Of a stretch of DNA of 64,000 nt, positions 34,023-43,425 are shown one piece after another (positions within the stretch are counted from its first letter, which is position 1; the number at the start of each line of letters is the position of its first letter). The DNA comes from an uncultured Oscillospiraceae bacterium (GTDB lineage Bacteria > Bacillota > Clostridia > Oscillospirales > Oscillospiraceae). The position numbers and the translations under genes were made by a program. The stretch lies in the NCBI GenBank assembly GCA_934589525.1, contig CAKTOB010000007.1, positions 1 to 64,000 of the forward strand. The letters run 5' to 3'. The notes beneath the pieces are model-generated. The model did not search any database. It was not told where the DNA came from and saw only the letters and a list, made by a program, of their open reading frames with translations.

Positions 34023-34076
34023 TCCCCCTGAAACAGATTCCGGCGACAAACCGGGATCGTTTCAGGGGGATTTTTT
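34023..34076 (+). terminator. Terminator of the spoIIIA operon
   Basis: TCCCCCTGAAAC / GTTTCAGGGGGA arms with an inner CCGG/CCGG pair, followed by six Ts. Confidence 0.94.
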
Positions 34077-34226
34077 GTTTGAACCCTGAATAAAAACAAA
34101 ATTTTGTTCGAAAGAAGAAAAATAAGAGAGAGAAGTCCCCTTTTCTTGGGAAAAATAGGGGTGGAAATCTGGCTGCTTTTATGGTATTATATAGTGAAAT
34201 AACTATGTAAAGGAGGAAACGGCAAT

Positions 34227-35057
34227 ATGAATTGGATGCAAAGTATGTTGTACGGCTTCCTGTCCGGTGTGGCGGAGGTCCTGCCGATTTCTTCCAGAGC
34301 CCATGGCATTTTGCTGCTGAAGATTTTCGGAGCTTCCGGCAACAGCAATCTGATGATGCTCATGCTTCATGCCGCCCTGCTTGCGGCACTGCATGTATCC
34401 AGCCGCGCCCACCTGACCAGGATCCATCGGGCCCTGGCCCTGGCCCGGATCCCCAAGAAAAAGCGCCGCCGCCCCCTGGACCTGAAAAGCCTCATGGATT
34501 TTAAGCTCCTGCGGACCATGGCCCTGCCCATTATTCTGGCCTACTGCTTTTATAACAGCCTGTCCTTCCTGGTGGGGAGTCTTCTGGCCATTGCGGCGTT
34601 TTTGTTCCTCAACGGATTGATTCTGTATATCCCCCAGTTTTTCCCCACGGGCAACAAGGATTCCCGGAATATGAGCCGGGTAGAGGGGCTGCTCATCGGT
34701 CTGGGCGGGGCCCTTTCCGTACTGCCGGGCGTTTCCGGCATCGGCGCCATGGTCTCCGTCAGCTCTATTTGCGGCGTGGACCGGAGCTATGCCCTGGACA
34801 ATGCCCTGATGGCCTCCATGGTGATTTCCGCTGCCATGGTGGTGAGTGATGCCGTCCGGCTGGTTGCCGGAGGCTTTGGAGGCGTGACCTTCCGCATCGT
34901 GCTGGTGTATCTGGCCTCGGCCTTCGCCAGCTTCCTGGGAGGCATGCTGGGGGTCAGGCTCCTGAAAAAGACCGTGGGAGAGCGGGGATTTTCCTTCTTC
35001 GCTTTTTACTGCTGGGGCCTGAGCCTGTTTACATTCTTTTTGAACCTTGTGGCCTGA
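34227..35057 (+). CDS. Divergent undecaprenyl-diphosphatase (UppP/BacA) homologue
   Basis: 276-residue polytopic membrane protein with about eight spans. The first UppP motif is partly kept (GVAEVLPISSRAHGILL: Glu17, the Ser pair and His). The second, normally PGxSRSGxT with a catalytic Arg, reads PGVSGIGAM, so that Arg is missing. Canonical UppP recycles the lipid carrier for cell-wall synthesis and gives bacitracin resistance; this protein may have altered activity. AGGAGG site; 14 bases before ftsK. Confidence 0.78.
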   Translation: MNWMQSMLYGFLSGVAEVLPISSRAHGILLLKIFGASGNSNLMMLMLHAALLAALHVSSRAHLTRIHRALALARIPKKKRRRPLDLKSLMDFKLLRTMALPIILAYCFYNSLSFLVGSLLAIAAFLFLNGLILYIPQFFPTGNKDSRNMSRVEGLLIGLGGALSVLPGVSGIGAMVSVSSICGVDRSYALDNALMASMVISAAMVVSDAVRLVAGGFGGVTFRIVLVYLASAFASFLGGMLGVRLLKKTVGERGFSFFAFYCWGLSLFTFFLNLVA

Positions 35058-35071
35058 TTGGAGGAGTTTCA

Positions 35072-37786
35072 ATGGCACAAAAGAAGCCTTCGACCCGGGC
35101 GGATGAAGCCGCCGCCAAATCCAAAACCAAATCCGCCGCTGGGAAACCCAGCGGCAAAACTACCCCTCCGAAGAAGCGTGCTCCGGAGAAGGTGAAAAAA
35201 AGCAATCAGGATTTTGCCGGAGGCCTGGCCCCCAACGTCCTGTTTGCCTTCCTCAGCATCGTTCTGTTCGTGCTGTTCCTGGTTATTGCGGTGAACCCGG
35301 ACGGGGCATTGCTGAAGGCCATGAAGTCCGTGATCCTGGGCCTGCTGGGCCAGGTGGGATTTTATTTTTTCATTCCCGCCTTTTTGTATCTATTTATTAT
35401 CCAGACCTTTGGAAGAAAGCATTCTCCCATCATGCGCAGCATCTGCGTCATCGCCTTTGTGCTGCTCAGCGGCAGTATTTACCATCTGGCGGTGCAGCGG
35501 CAGGGCATGGCTGAGGGTCTGGCGGTGATTCCGGACCTGTATACAGGGGGCGTGGATGGCCGCACCGGCGGCGTGCTCTGCGGGGGCCTTGCCATGCTGC
35601 TGCGCTGGTCCTGCGGCAATGTGATCTCCTATTTGATTCTGGGCATTTCCGCGGTGCTGACCCTCCTGGGCTCCATGCAGATCACCGTTCCCAGCATTAT
35701 AAGAGCCATTGCCAACCGGCCCAGAGAGCAATGGGAGGAAGAGGAGGATTATATTGAACCAGCGGCGGCGGTGGTGAACCACCTGGCCAATAAGCGCATG
35801 GAGCAAAAGCGCCGCAAACAGGCTCCCCAGCCCGCTCCCCAGCCGCTGCCGGAAAAATCCCCGGTGCAGCCCCAGCCCAAAAAGCAGAGCAAGCAGGAGC
35901 CTCCTGTGGAGCAGGATCCCCCGGTTTCCACCACCGGCACCCCCTCCAAAGCGGCAGATGTAATGAATACCATTGATTTGGACATTGATGCCCCCATGTA
36001 TCCGGCCACCAAGGGCATCCCTGTGGAAAAGGATACCGCCGAGTTAGAGCCGGAGGAGCCTGTGCGCCGCCGGGAGCCGGAGCCCATCCCCCAGGAGATG
36101 CCGCCCTTTGTAAAGCGCCGGGAGCCTGCGCCGGAGAAGCCCAAGAAACCGGCGGCCCCCAAAGCCTCTGCCCCGGAAGCCGGTGAAACCGGGGAGAAGC
36201 CCGGTAAAGTCACCACCAAGGAGGCGGCAGAGTCTGCCCGCCAGGTGGCGGCGGAGATCGCCCAGACCCAGGATACGCCCCCCCAGGCCTACAGCTTCCC
36301 GCCGCTGGAGCTTTTGCGCCGACCCGTTGGAGCCAGCTCCGACGGCACCGAGGAAATGCGGGAAAATTCCAGACGGCTCAATGAGACCCTGGCAAGCTTC
36401 CGCATCGATGCCCATATTATCAACGTTACCCGGGGCCCCAGCGTCACCAGGTATGAGGTAGAGCTTGATAAGGGCGTGCGGCTGAGCAAGCTGACCTCCT
36501 GCGCCGATGACATTGCCCTGAGCCTGGGTGCCTCCGGCGTGCGTATCGCCGCCGTTCCCGGGAAAATCTCCATTGTGGGCATCGAGGTCCCCAACCGCAC
36601 CGTGACCACGGTTTCCCTGCGGGAGGTGGTGGATTCTCCGGAGTTTGCCCGGGCAAAATCCAAGTCCTCCTTCTCCGTGGGCAAGGACATCGGCGGCAAC
36701 TGCATCGTGGGCAACATTGCGAAGATGCCCCATATGCTCATTGCCGGTACCACCGGTTCCGGCAAATCCGTGTGTATGAACTCCATTATCATCAGCCTTT
36801 TGTACAAGGCCGGGCCCGAGGACGTCAAGCTCATTATGGTGGACCCCAAAATGGTGGAGCTGGGCATTTACAACGGCATTCCCCATCTGCTGATCCCTGT
36901 GGTCACCGACCCCAAAAAGGCTGCCGGTTCCCTGCAATGGGCGGTCACGGAAATGCTGCGGCGGTATAAGCTCATGTCCGACGTGGGGGTCCGGGATTTG
37001 GAATCCTACAACAGCATTATGATGTCCGAGGAGGACGGCCAGAAGCTGCCCCAGATCATCGTCATCATTGACGAGCTGGCAGACCTGATGCTGGTGGCCG
37101 CCAAAGAGGTGGAGGATTCCATCTGCCGCATTGCCCAGATGGGCCGTGCCGCCGGAATGCACCTGATCATCGCCACCCAGCGTCCCTCCGCCGACGTGAT
37201 CACCGGTCTGATGAAGGCCAACATTCCCTCCCGTATCGCCTTCTCCGTGGCCTCCGCCATGGAATCCCGGATCATTCTGGATACCCAGGGCGCAGAAAAG
37301 CTGGTAGGCAAGGGTGATATGCTCTATGCCCCCATTGGCTGCGGAAAGCCCCTCCGGGTCCAGGGCTGCTTTGTCACCGACAGCGAGGTAGAGGCTGTGG
37401 CCGGGTTCGTGAAAGAACACTACATTGCGGATTACAACCAGCAGGTCCTGGAGGAAATTGAAAAGAAGGCCCAGCAGACCGGAAAATCCGGCAAGGGTGC
37501 CTCCGCCCCGGACCCGGAGCCTACGGACGGGGAGCTGGAGGGAGACGAAATGCTCCCGGCAGCGGTGGAGGTCATTCTGGAGACCGGACAGGCCTCCGTC
37601 TCCATGCTCCAGCGCAGGCTCAAGCTGGGCTACGCCCGGGCCGCCCGGATCGTGGACGAAATGGAAGAAAAGGGCATCGTAGGCCCCTTCCAGGGCTCCA
37701 AGCCCCGGGCCATCCTGATCACCAAGGAAGAATGGGCCGCCCGCAACGGCGACATGCCGGAGGACGAGTCCTTGTCGGAAAACTAA
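35072..37786 (+). CDS. DNA translocase FtsK/SpoIIIE
   Basis: 904-residue translocase. Lys-rich N-terminus, four membrane spans (about residues 45-215), a long Pro/Glu/Lys-rich linker (about 230-400), then the motor: GTTGSGKSV Walker A, IIVIIDELADLM Walker B and ATQRPSADVITG. A C-terminal winged-helix gamma domain (VEVILETGQASVSMLQRRL) reads chromosome-orienting sequences. It pumps DNA at the septum in division or sporulation. Whether it acts as FtsK or SpoIIIE cannot be told; the spoIIIA operon nearby fits either. Confidence 0.95.
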   Translation: MAQKKPSTRADEAAAKSKTKSAAGKPSGKTTPPKKRAPEKVKKSNQDFAGGLAPNVLFAFLSIVLFVLFLVIAVNPDGALLKAMKSVILGLLGQVGFYFFIPAFLYLFIIQTFGRKHSPIMRSICVIAFVLLSGSIYHLAVQRQGMAEGLAVIPDLYTGGVDGRTGGVLCGGLAMLLRWSCGNVISYLILGISAVLTLLGSMQITVPSIIRAIANRPREQWEEEEDYIEPAAAVVNHLANKRMEQKRRKQAPQPAPQPLPEKSPVQPQPKKQSKQEPPVEQDPPVSTTGTPSKAADVMNTIDLDIDAPMYPATKGIPVEKDTAELEPEEPVRRREPEPIPQEMPPFVKRREPAPEKPKKPAAPKASAPEAGETGEKPGKVTTKEAAESARQVAAEIAQTQDTPPQAYSFPPLELLRRPVGASSDGTEEMRENSRRLNETLASFRIDAHIINVTRGPSVTRYEVELDKGVRLSKLTSCADDIALSLGASGVRIAAVPGKISIVGIEVPNRTVTTVSLREVVDSPEFARAKSKSSFSVGKDIGGNCIVGNIAKMPHMLIAGTTGSGKSVCMNSIIISLLYKAGPEDVKLIMVDPKMVELGIYNGIPHLLIPVVTDPKKAAGSLQWAVTEMLRRYKLMSDVGVRDLESYNSIMMSEEDGQKLPQIIVIIDELADLMLVAAKEVEDSICRIAQMGRAAGMHLIIATQRPSADVITGLMKANIPSRIAFSVASAMESRIILDTQGAEKLVGKGDMLYAPIGCGKPLRVQGCFVTDSEVEAVAGFVKEHYIADYNQQVLEEIEKKAQQTGKSGKGASAPDPEPTDGELEGDEMLPAAVEVILETGQASVSMLQRRLKLGYARAARIVDEMEEKGIVGPFQGSKPRAILITKEEWAARNGDMPEDESLSEN

Positions 37787-37794
37787 AACATTGA

Positions 37795-37831
37795 CCCCGG
37801 GCAGATCCCAAAACATCTGCCCGGGGTTTTT
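37795..37831 (+). terminator. Terminator after ftsK/spoIIIE
   Basis: Twelve-base-pair stem CCCCGGGCAGAT / ATCTGCCCGGGG, 8-base loop, TTTTT. The following 200 bases to the murB promoter are AT-rich with no gene I can support. Confidence 0.95.
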
Positions 37832-38031
37832 GCAGTGTTCCCAATAAACGGAAGAGCCCGTATGCCCCATTTTGTTTGTCACAAATACATCAAAAATGTT
37901 TCGTTCCTCCTGAAATTTGACGTGTATATCCTTTCAACCGTACAGGTTTTAATTGCAGCCGCCAGACCGGAAACGTGGTACAACGGCATTTGTTATGCTC
38001 CACGCTTCCGCAGACTGGGCAGAAATCCTCA

Positions 38032-38060
38032 TTGCATAATAGTCCAAATTGTGGTATACT
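38032..38060 (+). promoter_or_regulatory. Promoter for murB-whiA-dnaE
   Basis: TTGCAT (38032-38037), 17-base spacer, TATACT (38055-38060), 28 bases before murB. Confidence 0.75.
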
Positions 38061-38088
38061 GTATGGGAGTTTACACCCGGAGGCGTTT

Positions 38089-39003
38089 ATGACTGAATTA
38101 ACTGATTTTCAGCGGAAAACCGAAGAAATCTATCCAGAAATCTCCCTGCGCTTTTGGGAGCCTCTGGAAAAACATACCTCCTTCCGCATCGGCGGCCCTG
38201 CGGAGGTCATGGCTTTCCCTAAGAACCCGGAGCAGCTGGGACTGCTTTTAAATAAGTCCGCTTTATTGGACTGCAAACCGGTTATCCTAGGAGCAGGAAC
38301 CAACGTTCTGGCACCGGACGAGGGGGTCCGGGGGCTTGTGATTTGTCTCAAGGACTGCCTGGACGGCATGGAGCTAGTGGATGACCATTGCCTGCGGGTC
38401 CTGGCCGGTGTGACTATGGCCAGAGCCGCCGTCTTTGCCGCCAAAAACGGCCTTTCAGGGTTGGAATTTGCCCACGGCATCCCGGGGACTGTAGGCGGGG
38501 GCGTTTACATGAACGCCGGGGCCTACGGCTCGGACATCTCCCGGGTCTGTGTGTCGGCGGAGGTCATGGATAAAGAAGGGAATATGAGAATCGTTTCTGC
38601 CCAAGAGCTGGACTTTTCCTATCGTCACAGTGCCTTGGAGGACACCGGGGAAATCGTAGTCAGTGCCACGTTCCGACTGACCCCGGAGGAGCCGGAGAAA
38701 ATTCGGGAGAAAATGAAGGAGTTGCAGACCAAACGTCTGGCCTCCCAACCCCTGAACCTGCCCTCTGCCGGGTCCGCCTTTAAGCGTCCCGCCCAGGGCT
38801 ATGCCGCGGCCCTGATCGACCAAGCGGGGCTCAAGGGCTACCGGGTGGGGGATGCGGCCATTTCCGAAAAACACGCTGGCTTTGCCGTCAATTTGGGAAA
38901 TGCCACCGCCGCCCAGGTCCGGCAGCTGCTTTATGAGGTGGCCCAGAAAGTCAAGACCAACTCCGGCATTACTTTGGAGCCGGAAATTCGCATCTGGAAA
39001 TAG
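38089..39003 (+). CDS. murB: UDP-N-acetylenolpyruvoylglucosamine reductase
   Basis: 304-residue FAD enzyme that reduces UDP-GlcNAc-enolpyruvate to UDP-MurNAc. Seen: HTSFRIGGPAEVM, VILGAGTNVLA, the FAD-binding GIPGTVGGGVYMNAGAYG, LPSAGSAFKRP with the catalytic Ser, and the ISEKHAGFAVN C-terminal motif (type II MurB). ATG at 38089 follows GGAGG; the longer frame reads through the promoter. Confidence 0.96.
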   Translation: MTELTDFQRKTEEIYPEISLRFWEPLEKHTSFRIGGPAEVMAFPKNPEQLGLLLNKSALLDCKPVILGAGTNVLAPDEGVRGLVICLKDCLDGMELVDDHCLRVLAGVTMARAAVFAAKNGLSGLEFAHGIPGTVGGGVYMNAGAYGSDISRVCVSAEVMDKEGNMRIVSAQELDFSYRHSALEDTGEIVVSATFRLTPEEPEKIREKMKELQTKRLASQPLNLPSAGSAFKRPAQGYAAALIDQAGLKGYRVGDAAISEKHAGFAVNLGNATAAQVRQLLYEVAQKVKTNSGITLEPEIRIWK

Positions 39004-39017
39004 AAAGAGGGGGAACC

Positions 39018-39923
39018 ATGCAGTCCTTTTCTGCCGCCGCAAAGGCGGAAATATGCCGGGAAGTTCCCCAGCGCATTGATTGTGCCCTGGCGGAGTGCTT
39101 CGGCATCCTGCTGTTTTGCAACAGCTTCCAGGACCGGTGCATTAAAATCATCACCGAGAGCCAGGATTTTGGCCGCCTGCTTCCCAAGCTGTTCCGCAAG
39201 GCCTTCGGCCTGGGCTTTGACCAGCTGCCGGAGGAGGGGACCCAGGGAAAGCTGTCCTACTGGATCACCGCTCCGGAAAAAATCCGGGTGATCATGGAGT
39301 CCTTCGGCTTTACCCCCGGGGATACCCTGTCCCTGCACATCAATCTGGCGGTGGTGGAGGAAGACGACTGTAAAGAGGCCTTCCTCCGGGGGGCCTTTCT
39401 CGCCGGCGGCAGCGTGACCCATCCGGCCAAGGCCTACCATCTGGAATTTACCACCACCCATCAGAGTGTTGCCAGAGAATGCTATATGCTGCTCCATGAG
39501 ACCATGGGCTTCTATCCCAAAACCGCCGCCCGGTCCGGGGCCCAGGTGCTGTATCTCAAACAGAGCGACCTGATCTCCGATTTTCTCACCTTCCTGGGTG
39601 CGCCTGTGGCTGCCATGGGCATTATGGAGGCAAAGCTTGAAAAAGAGCTGAATAACCAGGTGAACCGCTGCTGCAACTGTGACGATGCCAATACCTCCAA
39701 GGTGGTGGAAGCTGCCCAGGAGCAGCTGGTGGCCATTCGTTTGCTGCGGGACCGGGGGCTTCTGGAAAAGCTGCCGGAGAAGCTTTGTCAGGCGGCCCAG
39801 GCCCGGGAGACAAACCCGGAGGCATCCCTGTCAGAGCTGGCGGCCATGATGGAGCCGCCCATTACCAAGCCCGCCATGAATCACCGGCTGCAGCGCATCG
39901 TGCAGCTTTCCAAGGAGGCGTAA
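39018..39923 (+). CDS. whiA: DNA-binding protein WhiA
   Basis: 301-residue WhiA. An N-terminal LAGLIDADG-like fold (RGAFLAGGSVTHPAKAYHLEF) and a C-terminal helix-turn-helix (NPEASLSELAAMMEPPITKPAMNHRLQRI). It affects division and chromosome segregation in Bacillus and sporulation in Streptomyces. In many Clostridia rapZ and yvcK sit between murB and whiA; both are absent here. 14 bases after murB, one base before dnaE. Confidence 0.95.
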   Translation: MQSFSAAAKAEICREVPQRIDCALAECFGILLFCNSFQDRCIKIITESQDFGRLLPKLFRKAFGLGFDQLPEEGTQGKLSYWITAPEKIRVIMESFGFTPGDTLSLHINLAVVEEDDCKEAFLRGAFLAGGSVTHPAKAYHLEFTTTHQSVARECYMLLHETMGFYPKTAARSGAQVLYLKQSDLISDFLTFLGAPVAAMGIMEAKLEKELNNQVNRCCNCDDANTSKVVEAAQEQLVAIRLLRDRGLLEKLPEKLCQAAQARETNPEASLSELAAMMEPPITKPAMNHRLQRIVQLSKEA

Positions 39924-39924
39924 C

Positions 39925-42900
39925 ATGAGCTTTGTACATCTGCATGTCCATAGTGAATACAGCCTTCTGGATGGGGCCTGCCGCATTGACGGCATGATGG
40001 ACCGGGTGAAGGAGCTGGGCCAGAGCGCCATTGCCCTGACGGACCACGGGGTCATGTACGGCTGCATTGATTTCTACAAGGCCGCCAAAGCCGCCGGGGT
40101 CAAGCCCATTATCGGGTGCGAGGTCTATATGGCCCGCCGCCGGATGTCGGACCGCATTCACGGCATTGACAATGACCCCTACCATCTGGTACTGCTGTGC
40201 GAAAACAGAACAGGCTACGAAAACCTGTGTTACCTGGTTTCCGAGGCCTTTTTGCATGGATTTTACGGCAAGCCCCGGGTAGATTTGGAGCTGCTGGAGG
40301 CCCACCATGAGGGCCTCATTGCCCTGTCGGCCTGCCTGGGCGGTGCCATTCCTCAGGCCCTTCTGGATGAAGATTATGACCGGGCCCAACGCTTTGCCCG
40401 GGAGCTTTCAAGAATTTTTGGGCCGGAGCATTTTTATCTGGAACTTCAAGACCATGGCATTGCCTCTCAGCGGCCTGTAAACCAGGGGCTTATGCGGTTG
40501 GCCCGGGAGACAGGGCTGCCGCTGGTGGTGACCAACGATGCCCATTACCTCCGGAAAGAGGATGCGGACGTGCAGGACATCCTGCTGTGCATCCAAACCG
40601 GGAAGACCATGGACGACCTGAACCGTATGCGCTTTGAGACCCAGGAGTTTTATCTTAAAAGCGAGGAAGAACTCCGTGCCCTGTTTCCCGGCTGCGATGA
40701 GGCCTTTGAAAATACGGCGAAGATCGCGGAAATGTGCAATGTGGAATTTACCTTCCACGATTATCATCTTCCGGCCTTCCCGGTGCCGGAGGGATACACC
40801 AATGAGGAATACTTCCGAAAGCTCTGTGACGAGGGCTTCCGGGAGCGCTACCCCCAGGCCCCCAAGGAATACAGAGAGCGGATGGAGTATGAGATCAGCG
40901 TCATCAGCTCCATGGGCTATGTGAACTATTACCTCATCGTCTGGGACTTTATCCACTACGCCAAGGAGGCAGGCATCCCCGTGGGCCCCGGCCGTGGTTC
41001 CGGCGCGGGCTCCATTGTGGCCTACTGCATCCACATTACCGAAGTGGACCCCATGAAATACGGCCTGATTTTTGAGCGCTTCCTGAACCCGGAGCGGGTC
41101 AGTATGCCGGATTTCGATACGGACTTCTGCCAGGAGCGCCGGGGCGAGGTCATCGACTACGTTTACAGAAAGTACGGCGCGGACCATGTGGCCCAGATCG
41201 TGACCTTCGGTACCATGGCCGCCCGGGGTGCCATCCGGGACGTGGGCCGGGTCCTGAACTTCACCTTTGCCGAGACCGATGTGGTGGCCAAGCTGGTGCC
41301 CGCCGGGCCTCATGTGACCTTAAAATCCGCCCTGGAGGAATCTCCAAAATTCCGGGAGCTTTACAACGGGGATGAGCGGGTCCACAAGCTGGTGGACATT
41401 GCCATGCGCCTGGAGGGCATGCCCCGCAATTCCTCCACCCATGCCGCCGGCGTGGTCATCACGGCGAAGCCGGTGTGCAGCTATGTGCCCCTGTCTAAAA
41501 ATGATGATACGGTGGTCACCCAGTATACCATGACCACCATTGAGGAGCTGGGCCTTCTCAAAATGGACTTCCTGGGCCTGCGGAACCTGACGGTGATCCA
41601 GGATGCGGAGGAGCAGATCCGGCAAAAGGAGCCGTCCTTTTCCATGGCCAATATCCCGGACAACGACCCGGAGACCTTCGCCATGCTGTCTGAAGGCAAG
41701 ACCCAGGGCGTGTTCCAGATGGAATCCGCCGGTATGACCGGGGTGTGTATCAGCATGAAGCCCAGCTCCATTGAAGATATTACCGCCATCGTGGCCCTGT
41801 ATCGCCCGGGCCCCATGGATTCCATTCCCAGATTCGTTGCCAACAAGCTGGATGCCTCCAAAGTGACCTATAAAACGCCTTTGCTGGAGCCCATCCTCCG
41901 GGTGACCTACGGCTGCATCGTCTATCAGGAGCAGGTCATTGAGATTTTCAGGGCTTTGGGCGGCTATACCATGGGCCAGGCGGACAACATTCGCCGGGCC
42001 ATCTCCAAAAAGAAGATGAAGGTCATCGAGGAGGAGCGGAAGGTCTTTGTTTACGGAGACGACCGGCAGGGCATTTCCGGTGCCATTGCCAAGGGTGTTT
42101 CCGAGGCGGCGGCCCAGTCTATTTATGACGAGATCGTGGATTTTGCCAACTACGCCTTTAATAAATCCCACGCCGTGTGCTATGCGGTGGTGGCCTATCA
42201 GACCGCCTACCTAAAATGCCACTACCCCCGGCAGTATATGGCGGCCCTCATGACCTCCGTGCTGGATTCAGCGGTGAAAATCTCCACCTACATCGCCGAG
42301 TGCAAGGAGTTGGGCATTGCCCTTTTAAGCCCCGACATCAACCACTCCCAGGACCATTTCTCCGTAGAAGAGGGGGGCATCCGCTTTGGCCTTGGTGCCG
42401 TTAAAAACATCGGCAGAGGTTTGATCCGCAGCATGGCGGCCAAGCGGGACCAGGACGGCCCCTTCAGGTCCATGCAGGATTTTCTGGAGCGGATGGACGA
42501 GGGAGAGCTCAATAAGCGGGCAGTGGAGAATCTCATCCGCTGCGGCGCCATGGACTGCTTCGGCTACCACCGTAGCGAGCTGATCGGTGCCTATGAAGGG
42601 ATGATGGATGCCATCGCCTCCTCCCGGAAACGGAACCTGGAAGGACAGATGGGCCTGTTTTCCATGCTGGAACAGGATCAGGGCCCGGGGAGAATGGAGA
42701 TCCCCCGGCGGCCGGAATACGCCAGGGCGGAGCTCATGTCCATGGAGAAGGAAACCACCGGCATCTATCTCTCCGGCCACCCCATGGATGATTACCGCCG
42801 ACTGCTCAAAAACACCCATGTGGTCCCCATTGCGGAGCTCATGCGGGAGGACCGGTCCTTTTCTGACGACCAGATCGTCAGCGTGGCGGGCATTATCCAG

Positions 42901-43365
42901 GCCTTCAAAACCAAAACCACCCGGAATAACTCCATGATGGCCTATGTGACCCTGGAAGATGACACGGCCTCCATTGAAATGCTGGCCTTTTCCAACGTCA
43001 TCGGCCAGTATGGCGGCTACATCCGGGAGAACAGCCCCGTGGTGGTCACGGGCCGACTATCCCTTCGGGATGACAAGGAGCCCCAGATCATCATCAACCG
43101 GGCAAGACCCATTTCTGATTATGAGGAGCTGCCCCAGGAGCCCCGACCGGTTCCCCCCAGCACCCTCTATCTCCGGCTGCCGTCGGAGGAAGGAAAGCTC
43201 TATCCCAAAATCAAGGCCATTCTCAATATGTTCCCGGGAAGCCAGAAAACGGTGCTGTTTTTTGAGGACACCCGGGTCCGTCGGGGCACGGCCTGCCAGT
43301 TCCGGGAGAATATGCTCCGGGAGCTTCAAAGCGTGCTGGGAGAAGGGAATGTTGTCCTAAAATAG
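39925..43365 (+). CDS. dnaE: DNA polymerase III subunit alpha
   Basis: 1146-residue DnaE1-type replicase. PHP domain from the start (FVHLHVHSEYSLLDGA), polymerase palm with PDFDTDF (Asp396, Asp398, Asp400), GPGRGSGAGS, and the ANYAFNKSHAVCYA helix-hairpin region. An OB-fold domain lies at about residues 975-1050. Length is typical of DnaE and shorter than PolC. It starts one base after whiA, so translation is likely coupled. Confidence 0.97.
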   Translation: MSFVHLHVHSEYSLLDGACRIDGMMDRVKELGQSAIALTDHGVMYGCIDFYKAAKAAGVKPIIGCEVYMARRRMSDRIHGIDNDPYHLVLLCENRTGYENLCYLVSEAFLHGFYGKPRVDLELLEAHHEGLIALSACLGGAIPQALLDEDYDRAQRFARELSRIFGPEHFYLELQDHGIASQRPVNQGLMRLARETGLPLVVTNDAHYLRKEDADVQDILLCIQTGKTMDDLNRMRFETQEFYLKSEEELRALFPGCDEAFENTAKIAEMCNVEFTFHDYHLPAFPVPEGYTNEEYFRKLCDEGFRERYPQAPKEYRERMEYEISVISSMGYVNYYLIVWDFIHYAKEAGIPVGPGRGSGAGSIVAYCIHITEVDPMKYGLIFERFLNPERVSMPDFDTDFCQERRGEVIDYVYRKYGADHVAQIVTFGTMAARGAIRDVGRVLNFTFAETDVVAKLVPAGPHVTLKSALEESPKFRELYNGDERVHKLVDIAMRLEGMPRNSSTHAAGVVITAKPVCSYVPLSKNDDTVVTQYTMTTIEELGLLKMDFLGLRNLTVIQDAEEQIRQKEPSFSMANIPDNDPETFAMLSEGKTQGVFQMESAGMTGVCISMKPSSIEDITAIVALYRPGPMDSIPRFVANKLDASKVTYKTPLLEPILRVTYGCIVYQEQVIEIFRALGGYTMGQADNIRRAISKKKMKVIEEERKVFVYGDDRQGISGAIAKGVSEAAAQSIYDEIVDFANYAFNKSHAVCYAVVAYQTAYLKCHYPRQYMAALMTSVLDSAVKISTYIAECKELGIALLSPDINHSQDHFSVEEGGIRFGLGAVKNIGRGLIRSMAAKRDQDGPFRSMQDFLERMDEGELNKRAVENLIRCGAMDCFGYHRSELIGAYEGMMDAIASSRKRNLEGQMGLFSMLEQDQGPGRMEIPRRPEYARAELMSMEKETTGIYLSGHPMDDYRRLLKNTHVVPIAELMREDRSFSDDQIVSVAGIIQAFKTKTTRNNSMMAYVTLEDDTASIEMLAFSNVIGQYGGYIRENSPVVVTGRLSLRDDKEPQIIINRARPISDYEELPQEPRPVPPSTLYLRLPSEEGKLYPKIKAILNMFPGSQKTVLFFEDTRVRRGTACQFRENMLRELQSVLGEGNVVLK

Positions 43366-43425
43366 CTTTTCATTTTGGAAAAATGTGTTATAATATTCTG
43401 TGACAAACGGAAGGGAGCCGGTGCC

